Shown here: positions 1 to 10,199 of the stretch, one piece after another
Position numbering within the stretch: the first letter of the stretch is position 1
Layout of the letters: each line of letters starts with the position of its first letter
Notes under the pieces: generated by a model
The model's database searches: none
What the model saw: the letters and a program-made list of their open reading frames with translations, nothing else
What the model was told of the DNA's origin: nothing
Position numbers and translations under genes: made by a program
Assembly (NCBI GenBank): GCA_963170055.1
Contig: CAUJGJ010000444.1
Span: forward strand, 1,955,001-2,019,000
From: Halisarca cf. caerulea
Lineage: Eukaryota > Porifera > Demospongiae > Chondrillida > Halisarcidae
Direction of reading: 5' to 3'
DNA: 64,000 nucleotides

Positions 1-2345
1 GTGAAATTTTATGATGAGACAGTCTGTGGATGCATGTAAATCACACTTCCAAGTGTTACCTGGTGGAGGTATGAGTAATCCACAGAGCTTTGAGTCCCAA
101 TGATCAGATGTTTAGGTCAAAAGATAAGGACAATTGGAAGGTCCTCTGTAAGTGCATTTCACAGGAAGAGGTTGATCGGACTCTCTCTGAGCTAGGTGAA
201 GAAATCTACAGCCTGTGGGAAAGATGGTGTGTCTTCTGAGATGATATTAGATGAGATTCCGAAATGTGTATGGTTTCAGTGTTGTTGGGAGGGTGGTATA
301 ACTCCAAGCTAGTGGTGCCTGTCTCCAATAAGAGATGTGTTGGAATGTGCACCCCAGACATGTTCAAAGGTATTGCTCTAACTTCAGTTGTGTATAAGGT
401 GTTTTGTATGATTTTCGATAATAGGTTGTCTGACATACAGTAGTTAATGAGTTCCATCTTCTTGCTGAAAGAAAGGTGGTTTCCAGAAGCGCCAGGGCTG
501 TCAAGACCATGCAGGTTTTACGTTGTTGTTGATTGCTCAGTCCCTGCAGTGTTGCTAGAAAGAAAGAGGGTCGTCTGACTGCTTTCATTAACTTCAGTAA
601 AGTATATGATAGGGTGCATAGGGGGAAACTGAGGCTGTGCCTTGAAAGCCTTGTGAGTGGGAAGTTCCTGGAAGTTCTACAATCCTTGTACATGGAGAAT
701 TGTATGTATGTTAAGGTTGATGATCAGCTTAGTGATCCTTTTTGCATTGGGGTTGGTCTTTGGCAAGGGTGTGTTTTATTCCCTCAGCTGTTCTCCCTCT
801 ACATCAATGGGTTGAGTGATTATCTGAAGCAAAAACAGACACTTTCAGACACTATTTTCATACTCATGCACCAATAATCTTATCTCATTACAGATTGAAT
901 GTATTCCATTCACTAATGTCTCTCTCACTAAATTTATAATTTTGCTCATCTATTCATTCTGTTATCATTTCACCATAATACAAACTTTGAACTCTTTTTG
1001 TCAAATCTTTGTATACCCCCTTTGTTGTTTTTGTTTTTGCCTTTTGTCCCTTTTCTTTTCTGGGTGCCACTTACAGTAGCCTCTGGCTAAAGATTCCCCA
1101 GGTTAAATAAGAATACCCTATACCCTATACCCTATAAAAACAGTGTGGCGTGGCTAGTGGTAGTACAAAGATACCTGCTCTTTTGTATGCAGATGGTACC
1201 TCCCTGTTTGGGGAGGATGCTGAGTCTGCAACAGAGCTTGTATGTTCTTGAATACTGGTGTCAAGAGTGGGAAATGAAAGTGAATGTGGAGAATCTGCTA
1301 TTATTCACTTGAGGCCATATATCATGTGAACAATGTCGAGACAAATTTGTCGTCAATAATGAGGTTAATAAGTAGTGTATCTTCCTATAAGTATCTTGAG
1401 CTATTACTGTGTCGATGAGTTCCTTGATTTGAATGATATGGTTGCAGATAGAGGGGAGGCTGGAAGGGAATGCGGCAAACCTTCTCCTTCAATATGTTTG
1501 AACTTCTGTTGGAATGCTTCCTGGTCGGTCCTTCAAGAAACTAGTTGAATTTATGGTGCAATCTATTGCCCTTTATGGTTCTGAAGTGTGGGGATGCAAC
1601 ACATCTATGACATGTTTGAACCAGCTTTAACTGAGAATTCTCATGCAGATCATTCTTTGGTGTAGCCAGATCACACCCAAGAGTAAACTTGTTTGCACAG
1701 ATGGACTGAATTCCTCTATGTTGGGAGGCTAAAGTTAGATGCATGAAGTTTTGGCATAAAGTGATGATCTGATTATCAGAACCTCATCATAAAGAAAGTG
1801 GCATTAGAGGCTCTATCAATGAATAGAAGTGGTTGGATTAGAAAGCTAGAAGGCTGTTTTCAAAGCAGTTGGATGGAATAACCTCTTGGTAAATTGCCAA
1901 GACTTGAGGAATTGCAATGGCTCACAGTTACAAGGGATGCTGCAAAATTGTACAGAGAGGAGGACAATGTCAGAATGACACCAAGAGATGGATACAAGCT
2001 TAATCTGCATAATAAGATCTTTAATCTTGGTTTAACCCAGATATGCTGGAGGGTGCAGGATAGGGTCATTGGCTCTATGTTCATGAAACTGAGAGGTGGC
2101 ACTGCTCACTATTAAGTGGAGATGGGCAGGTGGTAGGGTGTAGCATGAGTAGATTGAGTTTGCTGAGAGTGTGATGATGGCGTGAATCAGTGATTGAGGA
2201 TGTGCACCATTGGATGTTGAGCTGCCCTGTCCAGTCACATCGGTATCAACTCATAATTGCACATGCTTGTGAATTTGAGTACAGATGAAAAGGTTGCTGT
2301 GATTGTGGACCAAGCATACAGATATCACAAGATTGCAAAACTTTT
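1..2345 (+). mobile_element. Decayed non-LTR retrotransposon (LINE) with reverse transcriptase remnants
   Basis: Broken reading frames on the + strand resemble a LINE reverse transcriptase. Around 300-420 there is a stretch like the segment before the palm (ending FDNRL). Around 580-830 the palm motifs INFSKVYDRVHRGKL and QGCVLFPQLFSLYING are readable. After an insertion (831-1143) the frame resumes with PALLYADGTSLFGEDAES near 1170-1225, the YxDD box with its last Asp changed to Gly. After that the frame is lost through frameshifts and stops, with LINE-like residues such as WCQEWEMKVNVE near 1256. Sequence like the C-terminal part of such proteins continues at 1890-2115. An ATTG tetranucleotide run near 2485 may mark the old 3' end. 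The 5' end lies outside the window. This copy is dead; the LINE clade is not assigned. Confidence 0.8.
831..1143 (+). mobile_element. Short retroposed element (SINE-like) inside the LINE
   Basis: An approximately 297-bp segment (839-1135) ends in short tandem copies of ACCCTAT and is bracketed by the 8-base direct repeat AAAAACAG (831-838 and 1136-1143), a target-site duplication. Removing the insert and one repeat rejoins the host reverse-transcriptase frame exactly (LKQKQ to CGVASGSTKIPALL). A second copy lies in inverted orientation at 44971-45260. The tandem-repeat tail and duplication indicate target-primed retroposition. The source LINE is unknown. Confidence 0.85.
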
Positions 2346-2667
2346 ATGTGTAATGTGGTGTGCCTGCTATGATCTGACTCACAGTTATAAAATAGTTTTC
2401 ATTCTATTCTATTTTGAATTTGTCCTTGAATGAATCTTATACCCTAGTGTCTGCTTTACATGTGTGCAATGGTATAGTTAATATTGATTGATTGATTGAT
2501 TGGTATGTAGGCAGTATATATGGGCTTGTGTTGCTATAACAATTATACACTGCATGTTCGAATTCGATCAGCTCGAGATCGATACTGTGTAGGAATTGGA
2601 GTTTGACCGAGTATGCATGGATCCGAGACTAATCTTGCACCATTTCCCCCATCCTCCTACGTGGGAT

Positions 2668-2848
2668 TACAGTAGTACCTCTTTTGAGAGGCCACCCTTA
2701 GGGGCATGGGGTGGTCTCTCAAAAGAGGTGGTCTCTGATGAGGGGGGGAGTTATTATGGGACATACCACATTTGTGACCAGCAAAGCCGGTCTTACAAAA
2801 AGGTGGTCTTTCATGAGAGTAATCTCTCAAAAGGGGCACTACTGTACC
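2668..2848. mobile_element. Foldback MITE, CAGTAGTACCTCTTTTGAGAG family
   Basis: Terminal inverted repeats of about 23 bp (starting CAGTAGTACCTCTTTTGAGAG on the left; on the right its complement with mismatches) enclose further short hairpins in which GGTGGTCTCTCAAAAGAGG is repeated. TA dinucleotides flank both ends, consistent with Tc1/mariner-type target choice. There is no coding capacity. The downstream segment to 2960 contains two CTAGTCTTGTACCCAG-like direct repeats. Confidence 0.6.
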
Positions 2849-3197
2849 TAGTCTTGTACCCAGGTCCCCCAAAATGGCGGTCGGAAGTGGTATGTAGTCT
2901 CGTACCCAGATCCACTTCCGGCTTCAATTTTATTCCCCGGCGAGAATAAAATGGCGGCCTAGTGGTATGAGGGCCACGCGAGACTAAGGCTATAGCGTGG
3001 GATTCCCCGTCTAATGCTTTCAATATGCGAGTTGATCCTTTGGTATGTCCGGGTATGTCTGAAGAGAGACTTACGGATTTCTATTTATAGATAACAACTT
3101 CCCGTCTGATTTTCACGTACGTTGTCTTTTAGATCCGCACCAGAATCGCTTCATTGATCACAGTACTGATAAGTAGTAGTAGACTAGATTTGAAGAG

Positions 3198-6100
3198 ATG
3201 GGGAATAGATGCGTACGAAAGCGCTCAATAGCGGAAGATATCATGATAGAACTGGAGGTTAGTTCTGTTTTTTTTGTACAAGAATCATGCTATAGTTGAC
3301 TCTCGATAGTAAGGTAAAGGGGGGTAATTTGGAACACGATGGTGATTCGGAACAGGGCCCGTAAATTTTGCTGTGGTCAAGTTATCCCGCCATCCTTACT
3401 ACTGCCAAACCCCCCTCTTCATGTAGACAATACAGACAAGAAATAATGGATGTAGCTTGTGGTTGACACAGCTTTTGGCTTGACTGTTCCAAATTGCGTG
3501 CTTTTTCCAAATTTCCCCACTTTACTTTAGTTTATACATGGATATTATAATATCCATGGTTTATGTATAGGTTATACAATGGGAACAGGTTTAGCAATTT
3601 ACACACCTGAGGGCAGAGCCTGAAGGTGTGAATCGCTAAACCTTCCGTTCCCATTGTATAACTATCTTGTACCTATGCTTGTACCATGATGTTGGACATC
3701 CGAATGCATAGCCTGAGGATGTCGTAACTGTTCTTTTCCTACGGTACCTATTTCTACTGTGTTGCGAACGGGGAGATGGCTGATCATTTCCTATCAGAAT
3801 TATTTTGCGATTACCTTCAATCCTGGTCCATTCCTTAGCTGATAGGGCCGCTTAAGACCTGACCACCTCCACCATAGATACTCCATACTTCGTACCCGTA
3901 GTATAGAGTATCTATGCCTCCACCCAATGATCAACTAATATGACTGCCTACAGCCAGCTGTTCAATTAATCATGACCAGAATACCTCTATCCCGCCATTT
4001 GCTGATGATCGAAATATGCTTCCATTCACCCGTTTACTGATCCAAACGCCTTCACCCAACTGTCTGCCGATCTGACCACCTCCATCCAGCCATTTACTAA
4101 CACGAACGCCTCCATCCAACTGTCTGTTGATGCAAATTCCTAACTGATGGTTGGGTGGACGTGTTTAGGTCGCAAGTGGCCGTATCAGCTCAGGGATGGA
4201 CCAAAAACGCATCTGAATTGAAGGCAATAGCGAATTCTGGTAGGAAAGGATCAGCCATCTCTGTTCACAGTGTTTAAAGAAAGCCGAAAACTGAACTGCG
4301 CTAGCTGAAAATAATATATAAACCTCATGAATTCTTAATGAGGTGGGTTAGTGAGTTTTACACCCAACATACATCAAAGGATACACCCACACATCATGGT
4401 ACAAACATAGATACTCAAACCCCTGGATTGGAAACTCCCACCGTACGTACGTACGTATTACTGGTATGAAAGGCTGAATATTAGGATTCTAGTGCTTGCA
4501 TGTCATGTGTATTTTTGCAAGTTGTTGTTTTCATTATTCTTATTCAGTTAGTCTTCCCATAGATACTCTATAGAGTATCTATGGTCTTCCTTGCATTACA
4601 TTGCATGAGACTCCCAAATCCAACCAAACTCTGTCTAGCTCTATGCCCATTTAGACCTACATATGCTCATCTGTCCCTGTACCTGTCTAGTCCCATGCTT
4701 ATTTATGCCTATGCCTGTCTAGCCCTGTGCAGCAAATGTCTTTACCTTGGTTTGGTGGTTTTTGGTGAAATTGGCTTAAATATTCCTGCATCCTTTTTCC
4801 ATTTTTAAACAGTTATTATCACTACGTACGTATTTGCTAAATCTGTGAAATTTTGTATTGAAAATGTGTTTTGTGTGCTACTTGATGTGTAGAAAGAAAT
4901 TACCTGGTGGACCAGAGCTGAAATAACCAAGTTAGTGAGATCACTGTGTTGTGTATACATACATGTCAATATACTTTTTCATATCCAATATATAGTGCAT
5001 GACAGTACATTGTTATTCCTATAGTGCTTGGAAGCGATATGAGAAGCTGTATAATGAATTTGGTATTGAACATGAAAGGCTCACACATGAAAAGCCTCTG
5101 GATCTCTTTGATCATAATGGATATGCTCATGTAGAAGCTGTAAGCATACCTATTGACTTCATATTGGAGAACTTTGAAGAGCTAAAAGTTAGTTTGTGTT
5201 ATACGTATTTATGTGTGTACATATGTACGTACGTATGCACAGTATATGTTCGTACAACATAGTGCATCACTGCAATTTTCTCCTGATGCCTTTGCTTTCT
5301 TATGTGTTTAGGTTAATCCTTTCAGGAGAGAAATTTGTAATATTTTCTCTTCTGATGAGAATCAAGTATCTATGACGTTTATTGACTTTCTGGACATGGT
5401 TTCAGGACTCAGTCCAAAGGTACAAACTGTATGTACTTATCTTGTGATAACCCCATACTTTAGTCTATTCTCTGGATTGCACCTATGCCATCTATCTAGT
5501 ACTTCTTGCCCCACACTTTGTTTTTTGTTTTATCAGATACGTATGAAGATATTGTGGTTCTGCATTTACTCATCCCTATTCAGTGTATGCTAGTATGGTG
5601 CTATGTTACAGTATTGTAGTGTTGTGTAAATAGCACATGCCGAAGTCATGACTAACATACTGTACGTACCAGTTCTGAGGGCAACAGATGTGCTTTTACG
5701 TATGTGGCTTTTGAAGGCTTAGATTGTAATCTGCTTCACTTTTGAAGCCTATGCCAATTGTATTCATGGATTTTGAAAATTATCGTCACCTGTTTATGTT
5801 AGAAGCTGTAGTATTCTGTGTTTACATGAAGTAGTAGTGATTGAAATTGTGTGCTGATAATAATCATAAATGCTTATTTGATTTACTGTTACCCTAGCAA
5901 TCATGTTCAGCAATATGAACAGTACATGTCCATGCATTTTTACAGTACATATGTTCATTTGTTTGTCATCCTCTGCTTCTTATGATTCAACTTACGTACA
6001 TACAGTACTTACATTGTGTATAGCTGTAGATTTAATGATTATGAATGTTGCATACGTATACTGTACGTATGTGTATGTTCTGAAGATAAGTGCTTATGTG

Positions 6101-6902
6101 TGTATACTGTTTACATTTAGTGCTTCCTTTTTCATAGAATCCACTGAATACAAGGATTGTGTATGCATTCCTCATATTTGGTGAGTTTAAGGTTTCCTCC
6201 ATGATGTTTACCCAACTGCACTTAGATGTTGATGCCTCTTAATACTTCATGTAGACTTTGATGGGGATGGTCATCTCGGACCTGATGATTTGAAAACCAT
6301 GTTAGATTATTATACTGGAAAGGACCAGTGCTTAGATGACCAGCATAAGGACAAACTCATTGAAGAAGTAAGACTACTTCCATTTTTGGTAGATGTCACA
6401 AGAGATTTGATCCATTCTTTAGTATTATGCTGCTTGCATGACATTGGCTCAACTATATGTAATCTTGAATTTTTATGACCATTTCTACTCCTCTGTCTGC
6501 TTATCTCTTTATCCTGTTTTTCTTGTTGTCTGTGTTGTATAATTATAGGATACAATGTACCTACGTAGGATAGTAGCTTTTGGCTAAGGGTTTCCTTGTT
6601 TAGATAAGCGTGCCTAACCTAACCACTCTTATTCTCAAGAGATAAAACCTTTCACTATATGTATGGTTAACAACACTCACCGACTATAGCGTCGAAAAGG
6701 TTGAGTGATAATTATGAAAGCAGGTAGTTCCTGGAAAAATACCTAACATGATTTGCTTCCTGGGGCAAAAACCCTATGTTCACACACTGCTATGAAGGTC
6801 TTCCAGTGTATTCTGTTGTGACCAATTATATCTTATTTCCCACTAACTACCGCCCATACCTGTGATGTAATCTTGTCATAACCTAATTCCTCTACACACA
6901 CA

Positions 6903-6945
<43 letters not shown>

Positions 6946-6956
6946 ACACACACACA

Positions 6957-7047
<91 letters not shown>

Positions 7048-7069
7048 TAGTGCGTGTGTTAGCGGGTAT

Positions 7070-7133
<64 letters not shown>

Positions 7134-7603
7134 CTATGTACACGTGAGTGTATTCATGTATGGGGGTGCAGGTGTGTATTTATGCTCATACATAATACCT
7201 TGTGTCCTTTTATGTGCTGTTTACTTGCATATTGAATGTTCGCTTTATGTATGTACGTATGCATGCATGTGCAGTGTTCTCAATACGTCTATGTGAATAT
7301 ACATGATCTTGTTCATGTAAGTATGTCTGTATGTATGTCTGCGTGTTTACTGGATTGTAAAGACTTGGCAGTTTAGCTAAACTGGTTATGTATGCTACCT
7401 TATATCAAGTGAAGAGGTTGTATTGAGTGAATTTGTCGATTTGTCAATGAGTGTAATTGCTATATCAAGAGTAAGTTGCTAGCGAAACATGAATGTTTTT
7501 GAAATTGCCAATTCGTTTCGTCTGTGGCCATCTCCGCTCTCGTTCTCAGGAGATAAATCTTGTGCTATATAGCCAACAACACTCACCAACTATGGCGTGC
7601 ACA

Positions 7604-7668
<65 letters not shown>

Positions 7669-7673
7669 ACATA

Positions 7674-7767
<94 letters not shown>

Positions 7768-9263
7768 CAGGCACACACACACACACAAACATACACACAT
7801 GTATGGGCAAACACACACACATGCATGGCACACAATGTACATAATTTTGAAACCTTCATGTGCTGCAAAACCGGAATGATCTCAAAATGGCTGACTGTTT
7901 TCGCCGGTACCATCTCCTCTCTTTTTGTCAGGATATAAAACCTTCCACTATATAACAGCACTCACCAACTATATAACAGCTATCATGGCGATAGCAGCGA
8001 AAAATTTGGATAGTTTTGAAATGATCGCTTTCTTTCCCTAGGAGGAGATGTATGACAAAGGATCGACATGGACAATCTGTATTTTAGCCCGTGTTTGTCC
8101 ATAAAACAAAGATGCTTATAATTTGCAAATGTCATCTCAATACTTCTTTTTGACCATTAGGTATTTCATGAACTGAACAAGAGCAAAACATCTCGAGCTG
8201 GCTTACATCTGCAAGATTTTCGAGTGGCTGTCAACAGATCACCAGATTTTTCAAAGTATGTATATTGATATATAGATTGTACGTGTACATTGAAGATAGT
8301 TCTCCTTGTAATAGTTGTATCCTGCCTTAGTGTGCTACAGCAGCCATAAAGTGCTAATTAATTGACTGAGGGCTGTGCCCTCGGTCTATTAATTTGTACT
8401 TTATGCTGCTGTAGCATGCCAAGGCAGGATACAACTATTATGTGTCATGGTGAAGCAAAACACTGCAGAATGTGACAATTGACAGCTATTAATTAACGTG
8501 GCATGAATGGGTTTTGTCTGGCTGGAACTTGACAAGACCCTTGACCTGGGCTACATCAGAGTAGCAGGACTACATCGTGAATGTAAGCCCACGGTACTCT
8601 TTGATCCACCCACCTTTTGCCCCCCCACACCATGACACGTGTACTGATATATTGTATGTAGGGGCATTATTCTACTTTTTCCATATAGTGAGTTCACAAG
8701 TAAAGATTTTATGGTGCTAGATTAGAGCATCTTTACGCAATCTTTCACCAGCTAATTTCCTTATTGTACCTACTATTGGTTCACAGCCAAGCAGTATTGC
8801 TGACTGTTCTTTTTGAAATAAGATCTATGGTTTAACTACAGAGGGTTGGGTTAGGTTTGAGAGCTGCCAGGGCTTCTGAATTCAGCTTCTAGTGGATATT
8901 GTATCATTTTTTGGCCTAGGAAATTCTACCTCTAGCTTCTTGTTCATTCCAGACCATCACACATGATAGTAATATCGTGTGTACGTACATATAGTAGGTA
9001 TGTATTTACCACAGTACGCATACCTACGTACAGGCAGCATGCTATTAATACACACACAACATTCTTTGAGTATCCTATGTTTCTGTGTGTACATGTATGG
9101 CTATGCAGAAACACATGCAGTACTGAACTTAGTTGAAATTTTATTACACACGTACAGTACATTTAGTATATGGGGTGATACGGACTGTATTTGTGTTCCT
9201 TACACTGTACTTTAAATACCAGTTTTTATACTGTTTTATAGAACTTTCAGCTTCCGTATTTGA
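3198..9263 (+). CDS. Calcium and integrin-binding (CIB) family EF-hand protein
   Basis: Eight exons: 3198-3257, 4893-4930, 5025-5187, 5312-5419, 6138-6180, 6255-6367, 8161-8255, 9242-9263. All junctions are GT-AG and phases agree, giving 213 aa, close to the usual 185-215 for CIB1-4. The protein starts MGN, a possible N-myristoylation signal as in other CIBs. Landmarks: NPFRREICNIFS before degenerate EF-hand 2, IDFLDMVSGLSPK, a canonical EF-hand 3 loop DFDGDGHLGPDD, and the family C-terminus PDFSKTFSFRI (vertebrate CIBs end in a similar FHIRI-type tail). The loop of EF-hand 4 reads SKTSRAGLHLQD and lacks the usual Asp ligands at positions 1, 3 and 5, so only EF-hand 3 is likely to bind metal. 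CIB proteins are small membrane-associated calcium sensors that bind integrin tails, kinases and TMC channels. Which CIB paralogue it matches cannot be settled by eye. Confidence 0.9.
3311..3532. mobile_element. MITE with GGGGTAATTTGGAACA termini
   Basis: Inverted termini read AAAGGGGGGTAATTTGGAAC on the left and, on the opposite strand, AAAGTGGGGAAATTTGGAAA on the right. Related copies occur at about 16210-16428 and 57322-57506. It lies in intron 1 of the CIB gene. No open frame. Confidence 0.55.
3570..3665. repeat. Foldback hairpin in CIB intron 1
   Basis: Two arms of about 38 bp (GTTATACAATGGGAACAGGT on the left, complement on the right) surround a small loop containing GAGGGCAGAGCCT. A similar loop (GAGGGCTGTGCCCTC) occurs in the hairpin at 8311-8443, so the two probably belong to related MITE families. 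Confidence 0.7.
4557..4584. repeat. 28-bp perfect palindrome, CCATAGATACTCTA
   Basis: CCATAGATACTCTA is followed directly by its own complement with no spacer. A looser pair with the same arm occurs at 3873-3923 (arms separated by about 20 bp) and a partial pair at 62589-62620. The palindrome looks like two element termini brought together with no interior. Confidence 0.75.
4585..4806 (+). repeat. Arm of a TCTAGCCCTATGCCCG-type foldback repeat
   Basis: Degenerate tandem units of about 16-18 bp (variants of TCTAGCCCTATGCCCG) are followed by a conserved unique end (TTACCTTGGTTTGGTGGTTT, then a CATCCTTTTTCCATTTTTAAA-like tail). The same organisation recurs at 33000-33400, 35935-36120, 41455-41850 and 55918-56275. 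Confidence 0.7.
6628..6695 (+). repeat. Direct repeat copy 1 beside the CA arrays
   Basis: Contains AAGAGATAAAACCTTTCACT followed by AACAACACTCACCGACTATA. Copies 2 (about 7545-7596) and 3 (about 7915-7992) have the same order and orientation. They bracket the two CA arrays of this intron and suggest a dispersed or segmentally duplicated unit that seeds the microsatellite. Confidence 0.65.
6893..7135. repeat. Compound microsatellite (CA)n(GA)n(GT)n in CIB intron 6
   Basis: An imperfect CA run (6893-6995) passes into GA (6996-7044) and, after a short unique stretch, GT (7073-7133). The CA and GT tracts on one strand can pair with each other. The many open frames predicted here are repeat artefacts. 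Confidence 0.95.
7545..7596 (+). repeat. Direct repeat copy 2 beside the CA arrays
   Basis: TCTCAGGAGATAAATCTTGT then CAACAACACTCACCAACTAT, immediately 5' of the second CA array. Confidence 0.65.
7602..7830. repeat. (CA)n microsatellite in CIB intron 6
   Basis: About 160 bp of near-pure CA with sparse interruptions, then short imperfect CA blocks to 7830. It is flanked on both sides by copies of a unique 50-60 bp sequence (see the direct-repeat entries). Confidence 0.95.
7915..7992 (+). repeat. Direct repeat copy 3 beside the CA arrays
   Basis: GTCAGGATATAAAACCTTCC then CAGCACTCACCAACTATATA, 3' of the second CA array. Confidence 0.65.
8311..8443. mobile_element. Foldback MITE (hairpin) in CIB intron 7
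   Basis: Arms of about 50 bp (AATAGTTGTATCCTGCCTTA on the left, complement on the right) are nearly perfect. The loop is palindromic around GAGGGCTGTGCCCTC. No coding capacity. Confidence 0.8.
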
Positions 9264-9806
9264 TGGCAGCTTGAGTTGCAAGGATCAAAGGGCTCCTGCC
9301 TTTTGTCTTTTTGTATGGTATATATGTATTATTCACGAATCAGCATAATGTAGCAGGGACGCATTATCTCACAATATGACTATTTCACATTGAGCTGTTC
9401 TATACACAATGAACTTTTCATGCACTCATTTTGATCTGTACAACTGTATAATACATTTTAATATTAATGTAGGTACTATTACTTGATTATTATTGATCAT
9501 TATCATTTCCATGAAGAGCCATTCATTATAAGATCACTGCTCAAATCTCGAGCTCATAGTCACACGTTATGTAATATAGTATTGTATAGTCAATAGATTT
9601 ATGTATACTGTACCTAGTCATGCATAAATGGAATTTGCAGGATGTCAAGTACATATATATAGTGCACGGGATTCTGCATGTATATTACCTCTAGATCTGC
9701 TATAATAGTTTGCACATATATAAGTAGGACCTCACTTATCCTCACGTATTTCAGATATCCAGTTCACTCACCTTCCGCAGAACATATTTACGTATACGTA
9801 TATGTA

Positions 9807-9840
<34 letters not shown>

Positions 9841-10199
9841 ATTATGGGGCAAAGTGATGAGATACATGAAAAAGTGATAAGTAAATAAAGTACTATTGAT
9901 ATTATATATGATGGTGACACATGCAAGAAACAGGCATGTACAACAAATTAAACACTAGATACACACATGCAGATAATCCATAAACTATTATTATTATTAT
10001 TATTATTATTATTACAGTCTTTTTCTTTGTATTTGAATAATAATAAGGATGACAATGAGATATATAGTTAATTGACGGTACAACAATTATTTTCACATAA
10101 CACACAAAATATGTATGTCAAATGATGTACACAAAAACAATAATTATAATATTAATAATATAAATAATAATATATACACTGATGTATGAATTAGTGAAT
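9264..10199. other. Intergenic spacer downstream of the CIB gene
   Basis: Contains the CIB 3' flank and two (ATT)n arrays (about 9806-9842 and 9984-10014). I see no coding exon here; the short open frames are AT-rich chance frames. Confidence 0.6.

Noticed and set aside
6892..7938. Several open frames of 60-130 codons made of His-Thr or Cys-Val repeats
   Set aside because: They are translations of CA/GT arrays in intron 6 of the CIB gene and have no non-repeat coding content.
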